Program-made: the position numbers and the translations under genes
Assembly: GCA_029211065.1 (NCBI GenBank)
Contig: JARGFK010000008.1
Span: forward strand, 1-64,000
From: Desulfobacterales bacterium
GTDB lineage: Bacteria; Desulfobacterota; Desulfobacteria; Desulfobacterales; JARGFK01
Direction of reading: 5' to 3'
Length of the DNA: 64,000 nt
Notes under the pieces: generated by a model
What the model was told of the DNA's origin: nothing
What the model saw: only the letters and a program-made list of their open reading frames with translations
The model's database searches: none
Shown: positions 17,716 to 26,565 of the stretch, piece by piece
Layout of the letters: every line of letters starts with the position of its first letter
Position numbering within the stretch: the stretch's first letter is position 1

Positions 17716-18036
17716 ATGGCTCAAATTTATGAAAAAAGAAAAGAATCCCGGCATAGATTGAACGCTTCATTAGTCTGCCAGACAAATCTGTCGGGGGTCA
17801 ATTGTCATGCCAAAAAACTGGATCACAGCCAGACCGGCATATCTTTTATGAGCAGCCATGATTTAAGACCCGGGACCATCGTTTATATCAGGCGTGAAAG
17901 CTGCCCCCCGAATTGTCGGGCCGGAAAAACATGTAAATGCTGCCGAATGGTGGCGCTTGCAACTGTCAAATGGTGTCGGCAAGGCGAAACCGCAGGGATG
18001 GGTTCATACTGCGCCGGTGCAAAATATTTTTCATAA
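17716..18036 (+). CDS. PilZ-domain protein
   Basis: 106 residues. The c-di-GMP-binding pattern is present: RKESRHR (RxxxR) at about 8-14 and DHSQTGISF (D/NxSxxG) at about 37-45. A cysteine cluster CPPNCRAGKTCKCCR follows at about 60-78, which is unusual for PilZ and could bind a metal. A decayed copy of its C-terminus lies at 10664-10750. It lies 34 bases before a Usp gene. Confidence 0.75.
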   Translation: MAQIYEKRKESRHRLNASLVCQTNLSGVNCHAKKLDHSQTGISFMSSHDLRPGTIVYIRRESCPPNCRAGKTCKCCRMVALATVKWCRQGETAGMGSYCAGAKYFS

Positions 18037-18070
18037 ATAATACCAAAGGCAGTTTGGGAAAGGAGGGTGT

Positions 18071-18562
18071 ATGTATAAAAAAGTTATGGTCCCACTGGAT
18101 GGTTCGAAGCTGGCTGAATGTATCCTCCCGCATGTTGAAGCATTTATTTCAGGCTGCCAATTGAACACTATCGTATTTGTCCGGGTCACAGAGCCTGTTT
18201 CCATGAGTTCCCATGGAGGATATCAGATAAGCGAAATGGATGATAAGTTAATAGAAGAAAACGCAAAAAGGATTAAAGCAGAAAGAATATCTTCGGCTGA
18301 TGAATACCTTAAAGGTGTGGTGAATCGACTGGAACATACCGGAGTGAAATTCCAGACGGAGGTTCTTGTCGGTAACGTTGCGGATAGGCTTATAGATTAC
18401 GCTGAAGCCAACGAAGTCGATATGATTTTGATGGCAACACACGGGCGATCAGGGGTCAGCCGGTGGGTAAGGGGGAGTATTGCCGATCGAATCCTGCGGG
18501 CATCGCGCGTACCGGTTTTAATGGTCAGGGCGCCCGGCACAATGGGTGAAGGCAAGGACTGA
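18071..18562 (+). CDS. Universal stress protein (UspA family)
   Basis: 163 residues with the Usp N-terminus MYKKVMVPLDGSKLAECILP and the ATP loop ATHGRSGVSRWVRGSIADRI followed by the segment ASRVPVLMVR. AAAGGAGGGT precedes the ATG. It is the closest relative of the truncated copy at 11478. It is probably cotranscribed with PilZ. Confidence 0.92.
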   Translation: MYKKVMVPLDGSKLAECILPHVEAFISGCQLNTIVFVRVTEPVSMSSHGGYQISEMDDKLIEENAKRIKAERISSADEYLKGVVNRLEHTGVKFQTEVLVGNVADRLIDYAEANEVDMILMATHGRSGVSRWVRGSIADRILRASRVPVLMVRAPGTMGEGKD

Positions 18563-18662
18563 AGTTCTTGGAATAAGGAGGAAGAATATAGCCCTTTTGC
18601 TCTATAAGCCATGACAGTATATTTATCCCGAATTCTCGACAGCCAATAGAAGAGGAGGAGCT

Positions 18663-18893
18663 ATGAAAGAGCTGATTAAGCGCATTGCCCAGGCACTGGT
18701 TGACAATCCGGAACAGGTAAAGGTTGAAGAGATAACGGGAAATCATACCGCTGTTTTAGAATTAAGAGTGGCCAAAAAGGATCTGGGGAAAGTTATCGGG
18801 AAACAGGGGCGAACGGCTCACGCCATGCGAACGATCTTGGGCGCCACGTCCGCTAAGGGAAAGAAAAGAATTGTTTTAGAAATTATTGAATAA
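18663..18893 (+). CDS. khpA: KH-domain RNA-binding protein
   Basis: 76 residues, the single KH domain of the KhpA (YlqC) family, with the GxxG loop in [18 protein letters not shown]. It binds RNA. GAGGAGG precedes the ATG. In most genomes khpA lies between rpsP and rimM; here it lies among stress genes, so this may be an extra copy. Confidence 0.9.
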   Translation: MKELIKRIAQALVDNPEQVKVEEITGNHTAVLELRVAKKDLGKVIGKQGRTAHAMRTILGATSAKGKKRIVLEIIE

Positions 18894-18901
18894 TAGGGTG
18901 C

Positions 18902-19696
18902 ATGACTAAAATGGCCAAGAGCGGAAAAAAATATGTGCCGGGAGGGTATGCGGTGAAAAAGTCAAATCCCTCTGAAATTGCCGGCAGATACATCTGGGAA
19001 TGGGAACAAAAGCGAAGTAAAACACAGAAGGAAGAACCCCCCCAGGAGATGCCGTCGGCAATTTGTTTTTCCCGCGAAATTGGTGTCGGGGCATTAGAAG
19101 TTGCGGATATCCTGGCAAAGAAGACCGGCTTTCATGTACATGACAAGTCAATTTTATCTTACATTGCCCAGGAAGCCAACATCCGTGAACAGACGGTGGC
19201 AATTTTTGACGAACTTTACCCGGGAAAAACAAATGAAATTCTGTGGTACCTTATCAGCGACAAATCTTTTACCAAGAGCGATTATGCCAGGCATCTGTTC
19301 CGGGTGGTCGTATCGCTGTCCTTTTTAGGGTCTGCCATTTTTGTTGGTAGAGGGACACATCTTATTTTGCCGCGCGATCGCATCCTGGCGGTTCGATTTA
19401 TCAGCGGCAGGGAATACCGGATCAAACGCCTGGTTAGGATTCATAATATCAACGCGCATGAGGCAAACCGCAAAATAGATCAAATTGATAAAGAACAACG
19501 GGATTTTTTCAAAAAAGTTTTCAAGAAAAAGGATATTACCCCGTACGAATTTGATCTTGTCATCAATTTTGACTACCTCACCAACCCGCAACACGCAGCT
19601 GAAATTGTGGCCACAGCCTTTTCAAAAAAGTTCGCAAAAGAACTTGCAATCAAGACGCCTGATTCAAGTTTTGATACGACTTCTAAGGATATGTAA
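18902..19696 (+). CDS. Cytidylate kinase-like family protein
   Basis: 264 residues. The segment ICFSREIGVGALEVADILAK, then GFHVHDKSIL, corresponds to the P-loop region of cytidylate kinase-like proteins (normally SREFGSGG), here as SREIGVGA. Further signatures are FVGRGTHLIL, VRFISGREYRIKRLV and the segment FDLVINFDYL. The altered P-loop lacks the usual GxGK/GSGG residues, so classical kinase activity is doubtful. It starts eight bases after khpA and is followed by a Usp gene after 14 bases, so it belongs to an operon. Confidence 0.8.
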   Translation: MTKMAKSGKKYVPGGYAVKKSNPSEIAGRYIWEWEQKRSKTQKEEPPQEMPSAICFSREIGVGALEVADILAKKTGFHVHDKSILSYIAQEANIREQTVAIFDELYPGKTNEILWYLISDKSFTKSDYARHLFRVVVSLSFLGSAIFVGRGTHLILPRDRILAVRFISGREYRIKRLVRIHNINAHEANRKIDQIDKEQRDFFKKVFKKKDITPYEFDLVINFDYLTNPQHAAEIVATAFSKKFAKELAIKTPDSSFDTTSKDM

Positions 19697-19710
19697 AAAA
19701 TGGAGGGGCT

Positions 19711-20205
19711 ATGTATCAGAAGATAATGGTTCCATTGGATGGTTCACAGCTGGCAGAATGTGTATTGCCGCATGTTGAGGCCTTTGTTCAAGGTTGCCAG
19801 GTACACACCGTAATATTTGTAAGGGTTGTTGAAGCTGTATCCACACTATTTTTGGGAGCGCCAACTGCAACCAGCAAAGTGGATTATGGCCAAGTGCTTG
19901 AATATACCAGGAGAATTGAAGATGAAAGAAAAGCCTCTGCAGCGGAATACCTTCAAGCGGTGCTGGGGCGACTGCAACGTGATGGGGTTAAATTTCAGAA
20001 AGAGGTCCTCGTCGGGAATGTAGCGGATTGTCTTGTGGATTTTGCGGAGACCAGGGATATTGACCTGATTATTATGGCAACGCACGGTCGATCCGGAGTG
20101 AGCCGGTGGGTCAGGGGAAGTGTCGCTGATAGAATCCTGCGGGCATCCAGCGTGCCGGTTTTAATGGTCAGGGCGCCCGGCCCGATGAGTGAACGCAAGG
20201 GCTGA
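19711..20205 (+). CDS. Universal stress protein (UspA family)
   Basis: 164 residues, Usp fold: MYQKIMVPLDGSQLAECVLP at the start, ATHGRSGVSRWVRGSVADRI and SVPVLMVRAP at the end. TGGAGGGG precedes the ATG. It is a paralog of the genes at 10908 and 18071, sharing the unusual GRSGxSRWVRGxxAD loop. The three probably arose by local duplication. Confidence 0.92.
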   Translation: MYQKIMVPLDGSQLAECVLPHVEAFVQGCQVHTVIFVRVVEAVSTLFLGAPTATSKVDYGQVLEYTRRIEDERKASAAEYLQAVLGRLQRDGVKFQKEVLVGNVADCLVDFAETRDIDLIIMATHGRSGVSRWVRGSVADRILRASSVPVLMVRAPGPMSERKG

Positions 20206-20368
20206 AAACTTTAGGACAAAAGGGCTATGTTCCATCAGCGGCCGGCGTCTATCTTTTGGGGCAAGAAGTACTAAATGAGAGCTGTGTCCACTTCAAGCCT
20301 TGTGAGAATTTCAGACATAACGATTCGGATTCGGTCGTGCCGTATCCGAACGGGAAGGGGATTAAACC

Positions 20369-20857
20369 ATGTTTATCAAACAAGCTGAGCTTTTTTGGAA
20401 CCTGAGCCATGAATTCGTTAAAAAAGTCATGGACAAGGTTGAAAAGGAATCCTTTGACAAAGGTCATCTTATTTTTTCCGAGGGTGACCCCGCGATTTAT
20501 TTTTATACACTGATTAAGGGTCGTGTTAAGCTGAGAGTCGGTAAGGCTGGAATATCGGTCTTTATTGTCAATCATGCTGGGGATTCATTCGGATGGTCGA
20601 GTTTAGTTGCTCGCGATGTATATTCCGCATCAGCCGAATGTATAGAACCGACCACGGTTATCAAAGTCAACCGGAAAGTTCTTGAGGAAATAATTTCAGA
20701 ATACCCGAACGATGGTCTTGTTTTCATGAAACGCCTTGCCGCATTGCTGGGACAACGTCTGCTCTGGAGTTATGAGATGGTAAGCTCTTCGATGAAAGCC
20801 GGCGATCACCGCTCGTTCGGCACCGGTCAAGTTCTGGAGACCATTGCAGAAGAATGA
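20369..20857 (+). CDS. Stand-alone cyclic-nucleotide-binding domain protein
   Basis: 162 residues, co-linear and nearly the same as the gene at 11602 (for example RVKLRVGKAGISVF against RVKLRFGEAGISVF). It is a single cNMP-binding beta-roll plus a C-terminal helix, without a helix-turn-helix. Differences cluster around residues 85-110. Both copies follow Usp genes, which marks a duplicated Usp-cNMP unit. Ligand and partner are unknown. Confidence 0.8.
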   Translation: MFIKQAELFWNLSHEFVKKVMDKVEKESFDKGHLIFSEGDPAIYFYTLIKGRVKLRVGKAGISVFIVNHAGDSFGWSSLVARDVYSASAECIEPTTVIKVNRKVLEEIISEYPNDGLVFMKRLAALLGQRLLWSYEMVSSSMKAGDHRSFGTGQVLETIAEE

Positions 20858-20927
20858 TTCGTTCTAAGCTTTTTGCAGAAAAGAATCGTTTTAAAATCTA
20901 ATGTCATGGAAAGTAACGGTAAAGTAA

Positions 20928-21767
20928 ATGATAAAAAAATGCTTATTCCCTGTGGCGGGCTATGGAACCCGCTTTTTGCCTGCGACGAAAGCCATGTGCA
21001 AGGAAATGATGCCTATCGTGAACAAACCTTTGATCCATTATGGGGTTGAAGAAGCTTCCGAGGCCGGCATCCACAGATTCGGATTTGTCACTTCCCGAGG
21101 TAAACGTGCTGTTGCGGATTATTTTGATGTATTTTACGAATTGGAACATCAGATCGAGGGATCTGGCAAAGAAAAATTACTGGCATCCACTAACGACCTG
21201 ATTGAGAATAACGAATTCGCGTATACACGCCAGAACCAGATGCGAGGGCTTGGTCACGCGATCCTTTCCGGACGTATTTTGGTTGGGGACAACAACCCGT
21301 TTGCCGTCATATTGGCAGATGATCTTTGTATGGCGGACGAAGGTGATGTGGGGGTATTATCTCAGATGGTAGCAATTTATGACACGTACGGATGCAATGT
21401 TGTTGCCATTGAGGAGGTCCCCAAAGATAAAACCCACAAATACGGTGTCATTGCAGGCGAACCAATTGAAGACAGTCTATTTAGGGTGTCCAGAATGGTT
21501 GAAAAACCGAAACCGGAAGAGGCGCCCAGCAACATGGCGGTGATTGGTCGATACATCTTGACTCCCAATATATTTGACATCATCAGCCGGACAAAGCCGG
21601 GGATCGGCGGCGAAGTACAGATCACGGATGCACTGGACAAACAGGCCCAAAAAGGGTGTGTGCTGGCCTATAAATTCAGAGGACGTCGTTTTGACTGCGG
21701 CAGTATTGATGGTTTTGTGGAAGCGACCAATTATGTTTATGAACATATGTATAAGAATAAAACTTGA
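20928..21767 (+). CDS. galU: UTP--glucose-1-phosphate uridylyltransferase
   Basis: 279 residues, the usual GalU length. The nucleotide-binding motif VAGYGTRFLPATKAMCKEMM and the later segments AILSGRILVGDNNPFAVILA and CGSIDGFVEATNYV are characteristic. It makes UDP-glucose from UTP and glucose-1-phosphate for envelope polysaccharides. There is only a weak ribosome-binding site. It is separated by 70 bases from the cNMP gene. Confidence 0.94.
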   Translation: MIKKCLFPVAGYGTRFLPATKAMCKEMMPIVNKPLIHYGVEEASEAGIHRFGFVTSRGKRAVADYFDVFYELEHQIEGSGKEKLLASTNDLIENNEFAYTRQNQMRGLGHAILSGRILVGDNNPFAVILADDLCMADEGDVGVLSQMVAIYDTYGCNVVAIEEVPKDKTHKYGVIAGEPIEDSLFRVSRMVEKPKPEEAPSNMAVIGRYILTPNIFDIISRTKPGIGGEVQITDALDKQAQKGCVLAYKFRGRRFDCGSIDGFVEATNYVYEHMYKNKT

Positions 21768-21849
21768 AGTTCTGACTACTCTTTATTAATCAAATCCAAG
21801 CACAAAATACTATTTGCTCTTTTTCTAATCGGATAAACAGGACAATTCT

Positions 21850-23016
21850 ATGAAAAAGTCAAATGAAAAACAAGTTGTACAGGAAACTTTTGATCTTGCA
21901 GATGTTCAGATTAATGGAAACAGATCCTGGGACATCCAGGTACACAATCCCGATTTTTATGAACGAGTTTTAGCCGGCGGCTCTCTTGCTCTGGGGGAAA
22001 GCTATATGGATGGCTGGTGGGACTGTGAAGCTCTTGATCAATTTTTTGACAGAATCCTGAGCGCCGGACTGGAAAAGAAAGTGAAAAAAGCAAAGCGGAT
22101 CCTGTGGCCTGTTCTCAAAGCGAAGATAATAAATGCTCAAAGTAGATCAAAAGCCTATGTGATTGGAAAGCGGCATTATGACATCGGCAATAGCTTCTTC
22201 TCAATTATACTGGACAAAAGGATGAACTATTCGTGCGGCTATTGGGATAAAGCGGAAACACTCGATGATGCTCAGGAAGCCAAGCTGGATTTAATTTGCC
22301 GAAAGATGTTGTTAAAACCAGGTATGACTGTTTTAGACATTGGGTGCGGCTGGGGCGGCTTTGCCAAATGGGCAGCCAAAAAATACGATGTTAAGGTATT
22401 TGGCATAACCGTGTCCCGGGAGCAGATGAAATTTGCTATGGAATACTGCCAAGAGCTTGACGTTAAAATCGAACTTCGGGATTACCGAGAGCTAAAGGAA
22501 AAATTCGACCGCATTGTTTCGATAGGAATGTTTGAACACGTGGGTTCCAGATACTACAGGACTTATATGGAGGTAGTCCACCGCTGTTTGAAAGCAGATG
22601 GTCTGTTTTTGTTGCATACGATTGCGGGAAACACCTCTGTGAATTCAACAGATCCGTGGATTAGTAAATATATTTTCCCGAATTCGATGCTGCCATCGGC
22701 AAAACAGATTTTCTCAGCTGCCGAAAGATTATTGATGCTTGAAGACTGGCATAGCTTTGGGCAATATTATGACCAAACCTTGATGGCTTGGCACCAAAAC
22801 TTCATAAAGGGCTGGAATAAAATCAAAGGTATGTATGATGATAGGTTTTATCGCATGTGGATCTATTATCTCCTTTCATGTGCGGGCGGTTTTAGGTCAA
22901 GAAGGAATCAGTTGTGGCAGATTGTATTTTCGAGAACTGGAATAAAAGGCGGTTATCAATACAAGGGGCATTTTCGATTGACCTGCCGGGCCGAACCGAC
23001 AATTGCCCGTGCTTAA
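21850..23016 (+). CDS. cfa: Cyclopropane-fatty-acyl-phospholipid synthase
   Basis: 388 residues. The SAM-binding motif VLDIGCGWGGFAKWAAKKYD is at about 165-185. Upstream are family segments such as GESYMDGWWDCEALDQFFDR and YDIGNSFFSIILDKRMNYSC. Downstream are IVSIGMFEHVG and the segment KYIFPNSMLPS. It methylenates membrane lipid double bonds, usually as a stress or stationary-phase response, which fits the neighbouring stress genes. AGGA lies before the ATG. Confidence 0.94.
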   Translation: MKKSNEKQVVQETFDLADVQINGNRSWDIQVHNPDFYERVLAGGSLALGESYMDGWWDCEALDQFFDRILSAGLEKKVKKAKRILWPVLKAKIINAQSRSKAYVIGKRHYDIGNSFFSIILDKRMNYSCGYWDKAETLDDAQEAKLDLICRKMLLKPGMTVLDIGCGWGGFAKWAAKKYDVKVFGITVSREQMKFAMEYCQELDVKIELRDYRELKEKFDRIVSIGMFEHVGSRYYRTYMEVVHRCLKADGLFLLHTIAGNTSVNSTDPWISKYIFPNSMLPSAKQIFSAAERLLMLEDWHSFGQYYDQTLMAWHQNFIKGWNKIKGMYDDRFYRMWIYYLLSCAGGFRSRRNQLWQIVFSRTGIKGGYQYKGHFRLTCRAEPTIARA

Positions 23017-23470
23017 CTTTCATCCGCAGGTATCTTGCGACTTCGTGGCGCACACATATTTTATGGTCTAACAGTTTCCCTACCTCAATCTTTTATATTA
23101 TTCGATCGGAAGATAGATATGTTAAACCCATCTTCACTTATAGACGGTCCATAAAATTTATGATGGCTTGCCTGAATCAATTCCCGCTTGTGATAGAATT
23201 TTACAAACGATTTGTTTCCGAAATTGAAATTATTTTCACGCAAAAAATATGAGGATATCAAGGAAGTCCTGGATTCCAGATATCATTCCAACCCCTAAAG
23301 ATATCGGTCTGCTGAAAATCCATCGATATGTCTGACTTGTGGGTACTTTGGCAATAGCCTGTATAAAATCCGGAAGATTTAAAAGTTGAACGCTGAGGAC
23401 TGTTGTCTAACCGGCAATTCAGTCGTCACAAATGATTTTGGACTGAATCGCAATGATTGTGAATCGCTGT
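23017..23470. other. Intergenic region between cfa and bamI (convergent)
   Basis: 454 bases between convergent genes. Small open frames exist on both strands but lack start signals and recognisable domains. No clear terminator hairpin was found for either gene. Confidence 0.4.
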
Positions 23471-24085
23471 CTATGTTCCCGAACCGGTTTCGGGTGAAGG
23501 TGGGGGAGAACTCAGGGCCTTGGATAAAACGTAAGCGGCTTGCAGGGCCGATGTCGGACAAAGCGGAAAACATTCCTTGCAGTCCCAGCACTCCTTGGAT
23601 GCTATTTCCGGAATGAAACTGATCTCTTTTCTTGTTCCTCTGTCAACAAATCCGACCGCGTTCTTCATCTTGACTTCGGCACAGTATCTGACACACAGGC
23701 CGCAATGAATGCAAAACGAGGCGTCTTTTTCAAAACGGTCTCTGTCTGCACCGTATTCTTTAGCCAAAGCCTGCAATTCAAAGCTATCCGGAGCATGCGC
23801 CAGCAATAGCTCCAAAATGGTTTTGCGAATTCGATCTATCTTCTCAGAGCGGGTCTTTACGACCAAATCTTGTGCGGCCGGGTAAACGCAGGAAACAACG
23901 AGATTGGTCCGGCCGCGAACGTCTACCTCTACGATGCAAAGCCGGCACCCGCCATAAGGTTCCAGTTTTTCATGGTGACAGAGGGTGGGAATCGATATCC
24001 CCGCACCTTGGGCGGCCTCCAGGACGGTCATTCCTTCCCTAGCTTTGACTTCTTTGCCATCGATCTGTAAAAGTATATCGCTCAT
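23471..24085 (-). CDS. bamI: Benzoyl-CoA reductase complex subunit BamI (NuoG-like FeS protein)
   Basis: 204 residues. An N-terminal 2Fe-2S domain of complex I NuoG type (CHHEKLEPYGGCRLCIVE, with a final Cys in VVSCVYP), then two 4Fe-4S motifs: CIHCGLCVRYC and CWDCKECFPLCP. The molybdopterin-like body of NuoG is absent, as in HoxU/BamI proteins. It overlaps bamH by four bases (ATGA). It would wire NADH- or ferredoxin-linked electrons into the Bam complex with BamG and BamH. Confidence 0.88.
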   Translation of the reverse strand: MSDILLQIDGKEVKAREGMTVLEAAQGAGISIPTLCHHEKLEPYGGCRLCIVEVDVRGRTNLVVSCVYPAAQDLVVKTRSEKIDRIRKTILELLLAHAPDSFELQALAKEYGADRDRFEKDASFCIHCGLCVRYCAEVKMKNAVGFVDRGTRKEISFIPEIASKECWDCKECFPLCPTSALQAAYVLSKALSSPPPSPETGSGT

Positions 24086-26010
24086 TTTTCTTTGTTCTTT
24101 CTGCTTATAGTTCTTTCTTCTTCAGGAATTGGAGACGGAACCGGCTCGCCGGAAATCTTCTTTACGGCAGCAAACCGAGCAGGGCAAACTTCAAAGCAGG
24201 TTCCGCAATTTGTGCATTTCTCCTGGTCAATCACATGGATCTTGTTCTTGCCTCCGTCAATCGCCTCGGCAGGACATTTTCTCGCGCAAATCAAACAGGC
24301 CTGACACTTGGCCGGATCAATATGGTACGCGATCAGCTCCTTGCAGGACAACGCCGGGCAGCGCTTCTCCTTGATGTGGGCCTCATACTCATCCCTGAAG
24401 TAGCGCAGCGTGCTTAAAAACGGGTTGGGGGCGCTTTTGCCTAAAGCACACAGTGAAGCCTCCTTGGCTACCTCGGACAGCCCCTCTAAAAGTTCAAGGT
24501 CACCCGCTTTTCCCTTTCCCTCGGTGATATTCGTAAGAATCTTATGCATCTGCCTTAAGCCTTCCCGGCAGGGAACACATTTGCCGCAGGATTCGTCCGT
24601 GAGAAAGTGAATAAAGTACCGGGCGACATCGACCATACAGGTATCTTCATCCATGACGATCATCCCGCCGGACCCCATCATGGAGCCGGCCTGGGTGAGT
24701 TCATCAAAACCGACTTTTAAACCCAGCTGTTCCTCGGGGATACATCCGCCGGACGGACCCCCGGTCTGCACGGCTTTGAACTTCTTTCCGCCGGGGATGC
24801 CGCCGCCTATCTTGAAGATAATATCTTTCAGGGTAATGCCCATGGGTACTTCCACAAGACCGGTATTGGTAATTTTACCGACCAGCGAGAATATTTTCGT
24901 GCCTTTGCTGCTTTCAGTTCCAATTTGCGTAAACCAGTCAGCGCCTTTATTGATGATCAGCGGCACATTCGCCCATGTCTCAACATTATTGAGCACGCTG
25001 GGTCTTTCCCAAAGGCCCTTGATGTTGGAGCGAACATACTTGGGTCTGGGCTCTCCCACCCTGCCTTCCAGTGCCGTCATCAGGGCCGTTGACTCACCAC
25101 AGACAAAAGCACCGGCCCCCTGGTGCACGACAACTTTAAAATCAAAGCCTGAGTCAAGGATATTTTTCCCGAGCAACCCATACGCTTCCGCCTGCCTAAT
25201 CGCGAGGTTTATATTCACTACCGCCAGGGGGTATTCCTGTCGAACGTAAATATAGCCCTCGTGTGCGCCGATGGCATAGCCGCCGATAATCAAGCCCTCT
25301 AAGATTGAATGCGGATTTCCTTCAAGCAGTGCTCTGTCCATAAATGCGCCGGGGTCACCCTCGTCGGCATTCACAATCACATATTTTATCGGTTCAGGGG
25401 CATTGCGGGATCCTTCCCACTTTTTTCCCGCAGGAAAACCGGCGCCGCCCCTTCCTCTCAGGTTCGATTTTTTGACTTCCTCCACGACCTGCTCGGCGGT
25501 CATCTTGAAAAGCGCTTTGATTAAGGCGGAATAACCGCCGATTGCCAGATAATCTTCGATGCTTTTCGGATCAATTTTAATGTTGCTGCCGATGATGTTT
25601 CGTTCCTGATTCTTATAAAAGGATATATCGGATTCATGGATTGCTTTTTCGCCTGTGGTCGGGTCTTCAAAGAGCAGGCGATCAACGACCTTTTTCTCTT
25701 TTATGGTCCGGGAGACTATCTCGGGAACATCTTGTGGCGTCACCTGGAGATAGCATATCTCCTCGGGATAAATTACCACAACGGGTCCTCTCTCGCAAAA
25801 ACCGGGACACCCGGTACCCTTGGTATCCACATCAGCCGTTAAGCCCTGTTTTTCAAGCTCTGCCTTAAAAGCGGCAATGACTTCATCTGCACCGGATGCA
25901 ATGCAACCGGCCCCGGCACAGATTGAGATGCAGGGTGTGTTCGGGTCTCTTTTGGACACTATCTCTTGTCTGAAGTTCTCTAAAGCTTCAGGCGAATTCA
26001 ACCGCGCCAT
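24082..26010 (-). CDS. bamH: Benzoyl-CoA reductase complex subunit BamH (NuoF-like)
   Basis: 642 residues. An N-terminal thioredoxin-like 2Fe-2S domain (GAGCIASGA, GTGCPGFCERGP), then NuoF: the NADH/FMN motif GRGGAGFPAGKKWE, the loop ADEGDPGAFMDRALLEGNPH, and the N3 cluster motif ESCGKCVPCREGLRQM. A C-terminal ferredoxin domain has CQACLICARKCP and CTNCGTCFEVCP. It is a flavin-containing NAD(H) diaphorase module. In BamBCDEFGHI it is thought to take part in flavin-based electron bifurcation or confurcation that powers ring reduction. Confidence 0.92.
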   Translation of the reverse strand: MARLNSPEALENFRQEIVSKRDPNTPCISICAGAGCIASGADEVIAAFKAELEKQGLTADVDTKGTGCPGFCERGPVVVIYPEEICYLQVTPQDVPEIVSRTIKEKKVVDRLLFEDPTTGEKAIHESDISFYKNQERNIIGSNIKIDPKSIEDYLAIGGYSALIKALFKMTAEQVVEEVKKSNLRGRGGAGFPAGKKWEGSRNAPEPIKYVIVNADEGDPGAFMDRALLEGNPHSILEGLIIGGYAIGAHEGYIYVRQEYPLAVVNINLAIRQAEAYGLLGKNILDSGFDFKVVVHQGAGAFVCGESTALMTALEGRVGEPRPKYVRSNIKGLWERPSVLNNVETWANVPLIINKGADWFTQIGTESSKGTKIFSLVGKITNTGLVEVPMGITLKDIIFKIGGGIPGGKKFKAVQTGGPSGGCIPEEQLGLKVGFDELTQAGSMMGSGGMIVMDEDTCMVDVARYFIHFLTDESCGKCVPCREGLRQMHKILTNITEGKGKAGDLELLEGLSEVAKEASLCALGKSAPNPFLSTLRYFRDEYEAHIKEKRCPALSCKELIAYHIDPAKCQACLICARKCPAEAIDGGKNKIHVIDQEKCTNCGTCFEVCPARFAAVKKISGEPVPSPIPEEERTISRKNKEK

Positions 26011-26019
26011 ATTTTTCCC

Positions 26020-26472
26020 CTACTCGTAGTTTTTTAATACGTCTGCCGTCTTGGTCGGCGCCATCTTCCCGTGAGTCTTCCCATCGATTTCCACCACCGG
26101 TCCCAAGGCGCAGCAGCCGAGGCAGTTAACGGTCTCCAGGCTGAACTTCAACTCTAGGTCCGTTTCGCCGGGTTTAATCCCCGTCAGGTCCTGCACCGTA
26201 TCGAGGACGCGCCCGGCGCCACGGACATGACAGGCCGTCCCCATGCAAACGTGAATGCCATGACGCCCCTTGGGGACTAAGCTAAAGGCTTTATAAAAGG
26301 TGGCAATGTGCTGTATCCGGGTCAACGGGACGTGCAACTTCTCGCTGACCCTCTCTAACGCTTCCTTGGGAAGCCAATTGTTTTCACTCTGAATCTCCAG
26401 TAGTACTTGAATGAGTGAACTGGCTTCGCCCTGATGTTTATCAATGATCTGATCGATTCTTTCATTATCCAT
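26020..26472 (-). CDS. bamG: Benzoyl-CoA reductase complex subunit BamG (NuoE-like)
   Basis: 150 residues from ATG 26472 (AGGA upstream); the frame is open to 26535. A NuoE/HoxE fold with the thioredoxin-like 2Fe-2S motif: HVCMGTACHVRGA, then NCLGCCALGPVVEID. The four cysteines are all present. It lies nine bases before bamH and pairs with it. Confidence 0.9.
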   Translation of the reverse strand: MDNERIDQIIDKHQGEASSLIQVLLEIQSENNWLPKEALERVSEKLHVPLTRIQHIATFYKAFSLVPKGRHGIHVCMGTACHVRGAGRVLDTVQDLTGIKPGETDLELKFSLETVNCLGCCALGPVVEIDGKTHGKMAPTKTADVLKNYE

Positions 26473-26565
26473 AGCCACTGTCCTAATATTATTCTTACGC
26501 TGGTCTGTTTCCCGCACTATCACCGATAAAGTCATATTAATAACCCCGAAGATTTAAAACTGACC

